NCBI RefSeq assembly: GCF_011742145.1
Contig: NZ_JAAQQU010000104.1
Location: forward strand, 866,374 to 930,373
Source: Flavobacterium sp. J49
GTDB lineage: Bacteria > Bacteroidota > Bacteroidia > Flavobacteriales > Flavobacteriaceae
DNA length: 64,000 nucleotides
Direction of reading: 5' to 3'
Shown here: positions 43,609 through 52,576 of the stretch, in pieces
Layout: each line of letters opens with the position of its first letter
Position numbering within the stretch: the stretch's first letter is position 1
The notes under the pieces: generated by a model
Told to the model about the DNA's origin: nothing
The model's input: the letters and a program-made list of their open reading frames with translations, nothing else
Database searches by the model: none
Translations under genes and position numbers: made by a program

Positions 43609-44916
43609 TTACAATAAAGTGGTTTGAAGCCAAAGTTTTTGAAACGCACCATTGGCATCATACATTTCAGCTTGGCGTTTGATGTTGAATTTTCGGTCAC
43701 GCGGATCATTGCCCACGCCCGAATTGTAAATCCAGTTCCCATAATTAGAATGCACGTCGTAATCAATGAGCATGCTTTCAAAATAAGCCGCTGCAATGCG
43801 CCAATCCTGTTCCCATTCTTTCGCCCAATAACTCGCCACGTTTTGGCGACCGCGATTGCTCATCCAACCGGTTTGTTGGAGTTCAATCATGTTGGCATTG
43901 ACAAATGGTTCTTTGGTTTGTCCGTTCGTCCATTGCTGAAAAGCTTTAGGGTTGAATTTCCATTCGTAGGTTTTGTTCAAAATGCCCTTGAGTTGGAAAA
44001 TTTTGTTACCGTGTTTGAGCGAAATGTATTTGAAATAATCACGCCAAATCAATTCAAAAATTAACCAATAGGTATCTTCATTGGCACCAATCTCTTTTTC
44101 ATAACTTTTCACTTCCCAATAAATAGTTCGTGCCGAAATACTGCCGTTGGCCAACCAAGCCGAGAGTTTGGAACTGTAATCTTTCCCGATTAAGCCATTT
44201 CGAGTTTTCTTGTAAACAGATAGTTTTTGGGTTTCCCAAAAGTATTCCGCTATGCGCAACAAAGCTTGGTTTTCGCCACCGTGAAATGGGAAAGCAGTTT
44301 TAGAAGAGATTTCAAAATCTTCAAAACCTAAATCTTGTAAGGTTGGAATAGCAGTGTTATTCGCTATTCTATTACTTTCCGGCATTACTTTGATTGTTGC
44401 ACGACTTCTGACCGAAACGGTTTTCTCACATTGTTTTCTAAATTCGGTGAAGACTTCCGGAATTTTTTTGAAATCGGCGTACGGGATATCTTCGGGATGG
44501 AATAAAAATTGGTCGTAGCTTTCTTGCCAAGCGATATTTTTCAACTCGTTCTTCAAGGTTTCGGTAACAGCCGTTTCTTCTGCCGTCCATTCTTTTTGAA
44601 GGTAAATGTTGTCGATGTTGTATAGGTTCACCCAATCGGGAATCACTTCTTCGGGCGTGTTGTGAACGACCAGAAGGCTAATGTTGATTTTCGACAAATT
44701 ACCGCGGAGTTCTTGAATAGTCTCCATCAAAAACTTAGCCCTAAAGTGCGCTGTTTTTTTAAAACCATAAGTGGTCTCGGCAAACTGTCTTGGATCAAAA
44801 CAGTAGGCGGCAATAACTTGATTATTTTCTTTGATGGCTTGAGACAAGGAGTGATTGTCATTCACGCGCAGGTCGTTTCTAAACCAAACTAATCCTGTTT
44901 TTTGTTTCTTCTGCAT
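43609..44916 (-). CDS. DASH-family cryptochrome/photolyase
   Basis: 435 residues. N-terminal photolyase domain ([17 protein letters not shown]), then the FAD-binding domain with [51 protein letters not shown] and [26 protein letters not shown]. Cry-DASH proteins repair cyclobutane dimers in single-stranded or loop DNA and bind FAD plus a folate antenna. The start lies inside DUF2256 (28-bp overlap), indicating translational coupling. The next gene begins right after its stop. Confidence 0.95.
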   Translation of the reverse strand: MQKKQKTGLVWFRNDLRVNDNHSLSQAIKENNQVIAAYCFDPRQFAETTYGFKKTAHFRAKFLMETIQELRGNLSKINISLLVVHNTPEEVIPDWVNLYNIDNIYLQKEWTAEETAVTETLKNELKNIAWQESYDQFLFHPEDIPYADFKKIPEVFTEFRKQCEKTVSVRSRATIKVMPESNRIANNTAIPTLQDLGFEDFEISSKTAFPFHGGENQALLRIAEYFWETQKLSVYKKTRNGLIGKDYSSKLSAWLANGSISARTIYWEVKSYEKEIGANEDTYWLIFELIWRDYFKYISLKHGNKIFQLKGILNKTYEWKFNPKAFQQWTNGQTKEPFVNANMIELQQTGWMSNRGRQNVASYWAKEWEQDWRIAAAYFESMLIDYDVHSNYGNWIYNSGVGNDPRDRKFNIKRQAEMYDANGAFQKLWLQTTLL

Positions 44917-45032
44917 TTTTCGCTACAATAGATTACTTCGTTCCAATTCTTTTCCCATTTTTTGCGCCAAGCAAAGGGCAAGCCACAGGTTTTGCATATT
45001 TTCTCGGGTAAGTTTACTTTTTTATGCGCCAT
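44889..45032 (-). CDS. DUF2256 small zinc-ribbon-like protein
   Basis: 47 residues. It begins [20 protein letters not shown] and continues with [19 protein letters not shown]. Two Cys pairs (CKTC and a later C-S-E-K-C) suggest zinc binding. Proteins of this family are typical partners of photolyase/cryptochrome genes in many bacteria; their function is unknown. It overlaps the flavin reductase gene by 11 bp and cry-DASH by 28 bp, so its place in the operon is firm. Confidence 0.92.
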   Translation of the reverse strand: MAHKKVNLPEKICKTCGLPFAWRKKWEKNWNEVIYCSEKCRRNKKQD

Positions 45033-45669
45033 TTTTGAGGATAGATTTGGTTTTTAAATGCGGACGAGCATAATCAAATCGGTCTACAATTTTAGGCAAG
45101 CAATATCCGTCTAAACCATTTACGGTGACTACATTGGCTTTGTCCAATTGCAACCAATAATCCTCGTGCAAGATTTCTTCTTTGAAATAAATTTCTTCAA
45201 TAGCAGCAATAATGTGGATGGTGTTGTTTTCTTTGATTTCGTATTCGTTGAGGTATTTGCAGAGCAATTTTACCGGACTTTCCTCAACAAACGGGATGTC
45301 GATTTCGGAAAGGTATTCTTCTGTCAAATTCACCATATCAAATTCGGATTCTTCGACATTATAACTGGCGGAAGTTTGATGGGCTTGGGCAATAATATTT
45401 TGGGCGATATGATTCACGGTAAAATAGCCTTTTGCTTTTAGGTTGTCATAAGTGTTCCGTGCTACAACATTTGGTCGAAGAATAAAACCCAACATAGCGG
45501 GATAACTACCCAAATGGGTCACGCTAGAAAATACCGCAAGATTGGTGTTTCCCTGAGCTGATTTGGTGCCAATTAAATTCGCCGACTTGTAACCCGTGCA
45601 ACTGTTAATGAGGTTCAACCGATGGATTTTGGATAAATGCGCTAATTCTTTTTGGGTTATTTTTTTCAT
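45022..45669 (-). CDS. Flavin reductase-like FMN-binding split-barrel protein
   Basis: 215 residues. Split-barrel phrases: [51 protein letters not shown] and [11 protein letters not shown]. The family binds FMN and reduces flavins or acts as an oxidoreductase subunit. It is first in the operon with DUF2256, cry-DASH and the FeS photolyase, so it may supply reduced flavin to these FAD enzymes (inference). A consensus promoter with an inverted repeat lies just upstream. Confidence 0.88.
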   Translation of the reverse strand: MKKITQKELAHLSKIHRLNLINSCTGYKSANLIGTKSAQGNTNLAVFSSVTHLGSYPAMLGFILRPNVVARNTYDNLKAKGYFTVNHIAQNIIAQAHQTSASYNVEESEFDMVNLTEEYLSEIDIPFVEESPVKLLCKYLNEYEIKENNTIHIIAAIEEIYFKEEILHEDYWLQLDKANVVTVNGLDGYCLPKIVDRFDYARPHLKTKSILKNGA

Positions 45670-45683
45670 GTCGGATTTTATTT

Positions 45684-45728
45684 CAAAGATACGTTTTGTT
45701 TAATAAAATCATCAATACATTAAACAAA
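45684..45728 (-). promoter_or_regulatory. Promoter and candidate operator of the photolyase operon
   Basis: On the minus strand: TTG (45715-45713), 21 nt, TATCTTTG (45691-45684), a full consensus match. A perfect 10-bp inverted repeat, TTTGTTTAAT (45728-45719 on minus) and ATTAAACAAA (45704-45695), spacer 14 bp, straddles the -33 element. It is placed like an operator, perhaps for a light- or stress-responsive regulator. Confidence 0.65.
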
Positions 45729-45760
45729 TATATGCTGACGGTCTAAATATTTGTCTATTC

Positions 45761-45794
45761 TTGAGTCGACTTCTGTAATATTTCAGTAATTTTG
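45761..45794 (+). promoter_or_regulatory. Promoter of kmo
   Basis: TTG (45761-45763), 23 nt, then TAATTTTG (45787-45794), 23 nt before the ATG. Divergent from the photolyase promoter. Confidence 0.55.
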
Positions 45795-45817
45795 CCTAAC
45801 TTTTTTTCCAGATTTCA

Positions 45818-47158
45818 ATGCAAAATCCTCAAAAAATTGCGGTGGTTGGTTCGGGTTTAGTCGGAACTTTACTGGCAATCTATCTCAAAAGACAAGGACA
45901 CACAGTTCACGTTTACGACAGAAGCCCTGATATCAGAACGGTTGAATTTTCTGGACGCTCCATCAATTTGGTGATGTCAAATCGCGGTTGGAAAGCCATG
46001 GAAGATGTTGGTTTGGATGATGAAATCAGAAAGATTGGAATTCCGGTCGACAAAAGAGCAATTCACCTCAAAGACGGCAAACTCAATTACCAATATTATG
46101 GTAAAGACGGCGAAGCTATTTTTTCATTATCGCGTGGTGTTTTAAACCGCAGAATGATTGATTTGGCAGAAGCGGAAGGCGTAACATTTTTCTTTGAACA
46201 CAAAATTTGGGACGTAACTTTAGCCACAGCAACGCTTCACATTGGGGAAACCGAAAGAGGCGAGTGGACAGAATTGCAATACGATAAAGTATTTGGCGCC
46301 GATGGTGCTTTTTCCAGAATCCGCCACAGAATGCAACGCCAAAGCATGTTTGATTACTCGCAAGAGTTCATGAAGTTAGGCTACAAAGAATTACACATTC
46401 CGGCCAACGCTGACGGTACGCACAAGATTGATAAGAACTCTTTACACATTTGGCCACGCGGCAATTTTATGCTGATGGCTTTGGCCAATTTAGACGGAAG
46501 TTTTACTTGTACGTTGTTCATGCCCTTTGAAGGCGAAAATTCGTTTGAACAATTAAAAGACGAAGCTTCGTTAGTTGATTTCTTTGCCAATTATTTCCCC
46601 GATACCGCAGCAGTGATTCCGGATTTGGTTCGCGATTTCTTTAAAAATCCAACCAGTTATTTGGCGATTATGAAGTGCTATCCCTGGACGTTTGAAGATA
46701 AAGTGGCTTTGATTGGCGATGCGTCTCACGCGATTGTGCCTTTTTACGGTCACGGAATGAATGCCGGTTTTGAAGACATTACCATTTTGAGCGAAATGAT
46801 GTCAAAATATGGTGATGATTGGAAAACCATTTTCTCCGAATACCAAAAATCGCGCAAACCTAACGCCGATGCGATTGCCGAATTATCGCTTCGAAACTTC
46901 ATCGAAATGAGTACCAAAACCGCCGATGAAAAGTTCTTATTGCAAAAGAAAATCGAAAAATGGTTCTCCGACAAACATCCCGATAAATGGATGCCCTTGT
47001 ACAGTCGCGTGACGTTTAGTTTACAACCTTATGCTGAAGCCTTGGCCATTGGCGATTTCCAAAACAAAATCATGGAAGAAGTCATGCAAATGCCTAATAT
47101 AGAAGCCATTTGGAATAGTGAAGCAGTCGAGAATAAAATCATAGACTTATTGAAATAA
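45818..47158 (+). CDS. kmo: Kynurenine 3-monooxygenase
   Basis: 446 residues. Class A flavoprotein monooxygenase that hydroxylates kynurenine with NADPH and oxygen. FAD motifs: IAVVGSGLVGTLLAIYLKRQ (GxGxxG, ~residues 8-13), the FGADGAFSRIRH DG motif (~residue 165), and the second FAD motif VALIGDASHAIVPFYGHGMN (~residue 305). The latter phrase and SINLVMSNRG are KMO-specific. It pairs functionally with kynU (34507). A REP-like element follows its stop. Confidence 0.96.
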   Translation: MQNPQKIAVVGSGLVGTLLAIYLKRQGHTVHVYDRSPDIRTVEFSGRSINLVMSNRGWKAMEDVGLDDEIRKIGIPVDKRAIHLKDGKLNYQYYGKDGEAIFSLSRGVLNRRMIDLAEAEGVTFFFEHKIWDVTLATATLHIGETERGEWTELQYDKVFGADGAFSRIRHRMQRQSMFDYSQEFMKLGYKELHIPANADGTHKIDKNSLHIWPRGNFMLMALANLDGSFTCTLFMPFEGENSFEQLKDEASLVDFFANYFPDTAAVIPDLVRDFFKNPTSYLAIMKCYPWTFEDKVALIGDASHAIVPFYGHGMNAGFEDITILSEMMSKYGDDWKTIFSEYQKSRKPNADAIAELSLRNFIEMSTKTADEKFLLQKKIEKWFSDKHPDKWMPLYSRVTFSLQPYAEALAIGDFQNKIMEEVMQMPNIEAIWNSEAVENKIIDLLK

Positions 47159-47165
47159 TTTTTTT

Positions 47166-47249
47166 AGGAGCTATTCCAACTATCCGTTGCAATCTTTTTT
47201 AAATTGCCGCGGCAATTTAAAAAAGGATTTCCACTGCTATCTGGGCTAG
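47166..47249 (+). repeat. REP-like element with a 30-bp perfect palindrome at its centre
   Basis: Begins TAGGAGCTATTCC (T at 47165), has the GTTGCAATC and AGGATTTCCACT family blocks, ends TGGGCTAG. Between the blocks, TTTTTTAAATTGCC and GGCAATTTAAAAAA flank GC, a perfect palindrome. It begins 7 bp after the kmo stop. Confidence 0.8.
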
Positions 47250-47307
47250 TGCCAGCGCGCCAACTGGCTCTTTCGCTAAAACAGTTCACTGAACTGTTTC
47301 TTTACGC

Positions 47308-47673
47308 TCAGCCCTCTTCCCGATGTACTTTCGTAAAATCAAAAGCCGGTTGGCAAATCGCGATGTATTCGCAAGGTTCGTCAAACGGATTGGAATATTG
47401 TACCCGTGTATTTTTCTCAATTTTAATGGATTGTCCTGCTCCCAGGATTACCGTTTCTCCGTCAATGATAAACTGCTTTTTCCCCGAAATGATATAAGTG
47501 TATTCGTCAAACTCTGGTGTTTGAAACGGTTCGCTCCATTGAGGCGGTGCAATCATGTGTGCGATTGAAATATCCGGATTGTTAGTCGTGGCATTCCCGT
47601 GGTGTTCTTCGATGAGTTTGCCATCAGTCGTTGGCACTACAAAAGGCGCTTTTTGGATAAAGTATTTACTCAC
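47308..47673 (-). CDS. Cupin-domain protein
   Basis: 121 residues, single small beta barrel. Cupin-like phrases: EFDEYTYIISGKKQFIIDGE (motif 1, with Glu but few His) and GAGQSIKIEKNTRVQYSNPF (motif 2). The metal-ligand His set is not complete, so enzymatic activity is doubtful and a binding role is possible. It is last in a minus-strand run with DUF4440, DUF486 and the HerA-like gene. Confidence 0.85.
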   Translation of the reverse strand: MSKYFIQKAPFVVPTTDGKLIEEHHGNATTNNPDISIAHMIAPPQWSEPFQTPEFDEYTYIISGKKQFIIDGETVILGAGQSIKIEKNTRVQYSNPFDEPCEYIAICQPAFDFTKVHREEG

Positions 47674-47731
47674 TGTTTTATATTGTTTTTTGGTGTTCGT
47701 GAACCTTCGGTTTTTTCATTTGTATTCAGTA

Positions 47732-48181
47732 TTAATCCCAAGTGTATTTCCAGCTGCCGTCACTTTGCTTTTTCCAAACGGTGTGAAAAACACCTTTGAA
47801 TTCTCGTTCTTTTCCCTGAAAATCTTTGATAGACCAAACGTAATTGCCATAAGTATAACCCATGGTTCCATCATTGGATACATCAACATGATTGGGTGTC
47901 CAAGTTACTTTAGCCGATTGGTATTTTTGGTCGCTGTAGTACAACTTGATGTTTTCTTTGCCGATAATCAGCGTATCGTTTTCGCGTTTGATGACCGCAT
48001 TGCTGTCGGCAAAAGTGTAAAAGGCTTCGGGTATGCCTTTGGTTTGTGCCATGTTTTTAAAGTCTTCTTCGGCTTTCAAGACTTCTTTTTTGAAGGGTTC
48101 CAAATCGAGTTTAGTTTCGACTTCTTTTTTATTACAGCCTAAAAAGGTAATAGTTACTAGCGCTAAGACGATTTTTTTCAT
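47732..48181 (-). CDS. DUF4440/NTF2-like lipoprotein
   Basis: 149 residues. The signal ends in a lipobox (VTITFLGC, Cys ~16), so it is a lipoprotein. The rest fits an NTF2-like cone: VLKAEEDFKNMAQTKGIPEA, FYTFADSNAVIKREND, GTMGYTYGNYVW and a closing FHTVWKKQSDGSWKYTWD. NTF2-like folds hold small ligands or act as minor enzymes. It is separated by 7 bp from the DUF486 gene. Confidence 0.87.
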   Translation of the reverse strand: MKKIVLALVTITFLGCNKKEVETKLDLEPFKKEVLKAEEDFKNMAQTKGIPEAFYTFADSNAVIKRENDTLIIGKENIKLYYSDQKYQSAKVTWTPNHVDVSNDGTMGYTYGNYVWSIKDFQGKEREFKGVFHTVWKKQSDGSWKYTWD

Positions 48182-48188
48182 GATTTGA

Positions 48189-48557
48189 TTACTTTTTAAA
48201 GATAAAATATACGGCCAAAATTAAGAACACAAAGCCTACAGCATGGTTCCAACGAAAGGTTTCATTTTTGAAAAATAACATTGAGAAAATCACAAAAATG
48301 ACCAAGGTGATGACTTCTTGTATGACTTTTAATTGCATTAGTGAAAAAGGTCCGCCATTGCCCTGAAAACCAATTTTATTGGCCGGAACTTGGAAACAGT
48401 ATTCAAACAAAGCCAATCCCCAACTGATTAAAATGATGGTGATCAATCCGGCGTTTTCAAACCATTTGAGTTCTTTGAATTTTAAATGACCATACCATGC
48501 CAAAGTCATAAAAACGTTGGACAACACCAATAAACCTATGGTCAAAAACGACTTCAT
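48189..48557 (-). CDS. DUF486 (DMT-like) membrane protein
   Basis: 122 residues with four hydrophobic spans (~4-22, 37-55, 75-95, 103-120). The phrases LAWYGHLKF, SWGLALFEYCFQVPANKIG and SLMQLKVIQEV are DUF486 hallmarks. Distantly like small multidrug-resistance transporters; function unknown. Its ATG overlaps the upstream stop by one base (TAATG). Confidence 0.9.
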   Translation of the reverse strand: MKSFLTIGLLVLSNVFMTLAWYGHLKFKELKWFENAGLITIILISWGLALFEYCFQVPANKIGFQGNGGPFSLMQLKVIQEVITLVIFVIFSMLFFKNETFRWNHAVGFVFLILAVYFIFKK

Positions 48558-50077
48558 TATTTTCTGAAAAGCTTGTTCAATACACCAAATACACCACGAA
48601 TAAAAGTAGCGCTGGTCACGACTTTGGTTACTGATTTTCCTATCACTTCGGCCGTGCTCGGCTCGCTGTTTTTCCTTTTCTCTTCTTGCTGTGTTTCTTG
48701 AGCGGCTTCGGCTTGTTGGTTGGCTTCCTCAATTTTTTGGGTTAGCATTTCATAAGCACTTTCGCGGTCAACTTCATCATTGTATTTTCTAACCAATTTC
48801 GATTTGGCGTTGATTTCGGCAATTTCGCTTTCAGACAAAACATCCATTCTGCTCATCGGTGCACGCATCATGGTAGCGGCTAATGGTGTTGGAACTCCTT
48901 TTTCATTTAAAGCGGTGACAAAAGCTTCTCCAATTCCGAGAGAAGTCAATACTTCATCGGTTTTATAATAGTCAGACAGCGGATAATTTTCGGCCGTTTG
49001 TTTGATGGCTTGTCGGTCTTTGGCGGTAAATGCTCTTAAAGCGTGTTGGATTTTCAATCCCAATTGGGCCAAAACACTCGCCGGAACATCCATAGGATTT
49101 TGGGTCACGAAGTAAACGCCAATTCCTTTGGAACGAATTAGTTTGATGATGGTTTCGATTTGATTTAACAAAGCATCACTGGCTTCGTTAAAAATCAAAT
49201 GCGCTTCATCAATAAAAATAACTAATTCCGGTTGGTCGGCATCGCCTTTTTCGGGCATCTGTTGGTAGATTTCGGCCAACAAACTCAGCATAAATGTTGA
49301 GAATAATTTGGGTTTGTCTTGAATATCAGTCAATCGGAGAATGTTGATATAGCCTTTGCCGTTTTCGTCAAATCGCATCAAATCATCAATTTCGAATGAT
49401 TTTTCGCCGAAGAAAATATCGCCGCCTTGTTGTTCTAATTCAATGATTTTACGCAGAATAATTCCGGTGGTTGAGGTCGATATTTTGCCGTAGTTTTCTT
49501 CGATTTCGTCTTTGCCTTCTTCGGTGATGTAGTTGATGACTTTTTTGATGTCTTTCAAATCCAATAAAGGCATTTGCTTGTCGTCACAATATTTAAAAAT
49601 TACCGCTACTACTCCGGCTTGGGTATCGTTGAGATCTAAAATTCTGGAAAAAAGCACCGGTCCGAATTCAGAAACCGTGGCACGTAATCTTACGCCGTCT
49701 TGTTGAGACAATGACATTAATTCAACCGGAAAGCTTTCGGTTTTATAGGGAATGTTGATTTTGGCATGGCGTTCGGTGATGAATGGTTTTTCTTCGCCTT
49801 CTTTGGCTATGCCCGAAAAATCACCTTTGATATCCATCATCAATACCGGAATTCCGAAAGAAGACAATTGTTCTGAAAGCACTTGAATGGTTTTGGTTTT
49901 TCCCGTTCCTGTTGCGCCGGCGATAAGGCCATGACGGTTTAGGGTTTTTAAGGGTACTTTAACGAAAGTGTCGGCTATTGCTTCTCCGTTTAAAATAGCG
50001 CCGCCAAGAATGATGCTTTCGCCTTTAGAAGAGTAACCTTCAGTAATGTATTTTGAAAAATCGGATGCTGTTGCCAT
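48557..50077 (-). CDS. HerA/DUF853-family ATPase
   Basis: 506 residues. Walker A GATGTGKTKTIQ (~residues 53-62), Walker B LVIFIDEAHLIF (~residue 290), and the arginine-finger region LIRSKGIGVYFVTQNP are typical of DUF853 (YjgR-like) HerA-type ATPases. The C terminus is a low-complexity Glu/Gln linker and a hydrophobic tail. Such proteins are predicted DNA-translocase relatives but their role is unknown. It is first in a four-gene minus-strand run. Confidence 0.92.
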   Translation of the reverse strand: MATASDFSKYITEGYSSKGESIILGGAILNGEAIADTFVKVPLKTLNRHGLIAGATGTGKTKTIQVLSEQLSSFGIPVLMMDIKGDFSGIAKEGEEKPFITERHAKINIPYKTESFPVELMSLSQQDGVRLRATVSEFGPVLFSRILDLNDTQAGVVAVIFKYCDDKQMPLLDLKDIKKVINYITEEGKDEIEENYGKISTSTTGIILRKIIELEQQGGDIFFGEKSFEIDDLMRFDENGKGYINILRLTDIQDKPKLFSTFMLSLLAEIYQQMPEKGDADQPELVIFIDEAHLIFNEASDALLNQIETIIKLIRSKGIGVYFVTQNPMDVPASVLAQLGLKIQHALRAFTAKDRQAIKQTAENYPLSDYYKTDEVLTSLGIGEAFVTALNEKGVPTPLAATMMRAPMSRMDVLSESEIAEINAKSKLVRKYNDEVDRESAYEMLTQKIEEANQQAEAAQETQQEEKRKNSEPSTAEVIGKSVTKVVTSATFIRGVFGVLNKLFRK

Positions 50078-50468
50078 ACTATTTTTTAAGGTTTTTTATT
50101 GCACCTATAAAGGTAGGGCAAAATAATATAATTTCTAAAATTTATGAAATGTTAATTGTTTTCTTTTAGCAGAAAAAAAGGAGTAATTTTAAATCAATGA
50201 AATTGTTTTCGATAAAAATACTTTTTCATATCTTTTTGCGTTATACATATAGATACTTGATTAAAACCTTGAAAATTAGACTTATTTTTATATATTATTT
50301 AATGATTTTTTTAAATGGCGATAACTCCTTCAAAAGGGTATTTAAATCGATATGTTATTAAAATTAAAAAAAGTTTTTTTATTTGAAGTAAAAAATTAAA
50401 TTTGCCCTTAATCAAGTTTATTAACAACTAAAACTTATAATTTATTAAAACTTTTAAAATTTAAAAAA
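50078..50468 (+). promoter_or_regulatory. A/T-rich upstream region of the exbB-tonB operon
   Basis: A 391-bp divergent spacer, very A/T-rich. TAAATTTG (50397-50404) fits TAnnTTTG, giving a start near 50411 and a ~58-nt leader. No clear TTG lies at proper spacing, and no hairpin or small gene was seen in the rest. Confidence 0.5.
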
Positions 50469-51290
50469 ATGGCAAACGTTAAAAAAGAATCTGGGTCTAA
50501 CGGTTTAGGGATGATGTCAGGAATCATCATTGTAGCATGTATTTTTGTGGGGTGGTTAATCTGGCAGTTTATAATGGGTAATGGTGCTAACTTTGAAGGC
50601 GGTGTGAATACAGGTCATCCACTTCCAGGAAACTATTTAGCAATGGTATACAAAGGAGGAGCAGTAGTACCGGTATTGATGGGATTGTTTTTGATGGTAA
50701 TCGTGTTCTCTATTGAGCGTTTCTTCGTTATCTCAAAAGCAGGCGGAAAAGGAAACTTAGATGCTTTCATGAGAAATGTGCAAGCTAGCGTAAAAGCTGG
50801 AAATATTGATGATGCTATCAATGCTTGTGATAAACAACAAGGTTCAGTAGCTAATTCAATTAAAGCAGCATTGGTGAAATACCAAGAGGTTAAAAAAGAA
50901 GGATTCACTAGTGAAGAAGCTGCAGAGACTATTCACAAAGAAATAGAAGAGGCTACTTCATTGGAAATGCCAATGTTAGAGAAAAACATGACTATTTTGT
51001 CAACTTTAGTGGCGTTAGGTACTCTTGCAGGATTATTAGGAACAGTAACAGGGATGATTAAGGCGTTTGGTGCATTAGCTACTGCAGGTTCGCCAGATCA
51101 AGCTGCGTTAGCAAATGGTATTTCTGAGGCATTGATTAATACTGCAACTGGTATCTCAACTTCTGCCTTAGCAATTGTAACTTACAACTTCTTTACTTCT
51201 AAAATAGATACTTTAACTTACTCAATTGATGAGGCAGGTTCAACTATCGTGAACACATACAGAAAATTCAGAGGAAGTTTAAAATCATAA
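50469..51290 (+). CDS. exbB: ExbB/TolQ/MotA-type proton channel
   Basis: 273 residues. It forms the inner-membrane pentamer that uses proton motive force to energise TonB. Spans near residues 14-36, 63-84, 175-200 and 215-240. The conserved block LSTLVALGTLAGLLGTVTGM is the channel signature. It is first in the cluster exbB-exbD-exbD-tonB, which drives TonB-dependent outer-membrane uptake. Codon usage here is more A/T-rich than the surrounding biosynthetic genes, perhaps from high expression. Confidence 0.95.
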   Translation: MANVKKESGSNGLGMMSGIIIVACIFVGWLIWQFIMGNGANFEGGVNTGHPLPGNYLAMVYKGGAVVPVLMGLFLMVIVFSIERFFVISKAGGKGNLDAFMRNVQASVKAGNIDDAINACDKQQGSVANSIKAALVKYQEVKKEGFTSEEAAETIHKEIEEATSLEMPMLEKNMTILSTLVALGTLAGLLGTVTGMIKAFGALATAGSPDQAALANGISEALINTATGISTSALAIVTYNFFTSKIDTLTYSIDEAGSTIVNTYRKFRGSLKS

Positions 51291-51333
51291 TTCAGTAATT
51301 AGGAAATCTAATTATCGTAATAAAAAATAAATA

Positions 51334-51960
51334 ATGGCTAAAGTAAAAATGTCCAAAAAAGCAACCTCCATCGACATGACTGCGATGTGTGATGTGGCTT
51401 TCCTTTTGCTTACATTCTTTATCCTTACGGCAACGGCCAAAGCGCCCGAACCATTACCGGTAGATACGCCTTCATCAACGGTGCAAACCAAATTGCCGGA
51501 AACGGATTTGGCTACACTTACAGTTGGAAAGAGTAACGGAGAAAGCCAAGTGTTTTTTGGGGTAAAAGGAAGAGATGTTCGTATAAAAACATTAGAGTTA
51601 ATGGCTCAAAAATATAATTTAACCTTCACCGAGGACGAAATTAAACAATTCTCACTAGTAGATGAGTTTGGTGTTCCGATTGAAGCGATGAAACAATTAT
51701 TGGCCATGAAAGCAGCAGATAGAGCAAAACCAGGAACACAGCCTGGGATACCTTGCGATTCTATCAATAACCAACTGAAAGATTGGATTTATACCGCAAG
51801 ACAGGCAAATATTGATGTAGCTGACAAAGAGCTTCAATTTGCTATCAAAGGCGATGCGAAAGAAGAATATCCCCAGATTAAAAAAATCATGGATATTTTA
51901 CAGGACCAAAAAATCAATAGCTTTAACTTAGTTACTGGTTTAAGAGGAAAAGATTATTAA
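51334..51960 (+). CDS. exbD: ExbD-type biopolymer transport protein 1
   Basis: 208 residues. N-terminal transmembrane helix preceded by SIDMTAMCDVAFLLLTFFIL, which includes the essential membrane Asp (~residue 20). The periplasmic domain is larger than in E. coli ExbD. It works with ExbB as the proton-coupled stator. The second copy lies 18 bp downstream. Confidence 0.95.
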   Translation: MAKVKMSKKATSIDMTAMCDVAFLLLTFFILTATAKAPEPLPVDTPSSTVQTKLPETDLATLTVGKSNGESQVFFGVKGRDVRIKTLELMAQKYNLTFTEDEIKQFSLVDEFGVPIEAMKQLLAMKAADRAKPGTQPGIPCDSINNQLKDWIYTARQANIDVADKELQFAIKGDAKEEYPQIKKIMDILQDQKINSFNLVTGLRGKDY

Positions 51961-51978
51961 TTTTAATAATAATATAAA

Positions 51979-52545
51979 ATGGCTGAATTAAATACCGGCG
52001 ATGGCGGTGGCAAAAAAGGCAGTAAAAAGGTAAGAAGTAAAAAGTCCAATGCAAAAGTGGATCTTACCGCCATGGTGGATTTGGCATTCTTATTGATCAC
52101 TTTCTTTATGTTGACAACCTCTTTATCAAAACCTCAGTCGATGGATTTGGGTTTGCCTGATAAAGAAAAAGATCCAAACAAGAAGGAACTTGATATAAAA
52201 GTTGACCAAGTAAGAACCATGACCATTATCATGGGTAAAGACAACAAGATAAAATGGTTTCATGGATTGCTTGACGCACCTGAACCAGGTGGAGCTCCAT
52301 CAGATGCTGTTTACGGAAAGAATGGAATTCGTAAAGAAATTTTGAAAAGAGTTACTTCGATACCACAAGCAACAGGCAGTAAAGATAAAGGCATGATCGT
52401 AATTATCAAGCCCTCAAAAAAATCAACCTACAGAAACTTGGTAGATATTTTAGATGAAATGGCTATTTGTAATGTGCCAACTTATGCTATCGTAAACGAG
52501 ATTACTCCAGAGGAACAAAAACTAGTAGATGAAATGAACAAGTAA
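51979..52545 (+). CDS. exbD: ExbD-type biopolymer transport protein 2
   Basis: 188 residues. A basic N terminus rich in Lys precedes KVDLTAMVDLAFLLITFFML with the conserved Asp (~residue 36). The periplasmic part ends with YRNLVDILDEMAICNVPTYA. Bacteroidota commonly have two ExbD proteins of different size in this operon, which may form a mixed stator. Confidence 0.95.
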   Translation: MAELNTGDGGGKKGSKKVRSKKSNAKVDLTAMVDLAFLLITFFMLTTSLSKPQSMDLGLPDKEKDPNKKELDIKVDQVRTMTIIMGKDNKIKWFHGLLDAPEPGGAPSDAVYGKNGIRKEILKRVTSIPQATGSKDKGMIVIIKPSKKSTYRNLVDILDEMAICNVPTYAIVNEITPEEQKLVDEMNK

Positions 52546-52576
52546 TGTCTTGTGCTAATCTTTAAAAAGTAACATT

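Noticed and set aside
47555..48142. 195-residue plus-strand frame over the DUF4440 gene
   Set aside because: The minus-strand gene has a lipobox and recognisable NTF2-like sequence; the plus frame is a Phe-rich shadow.
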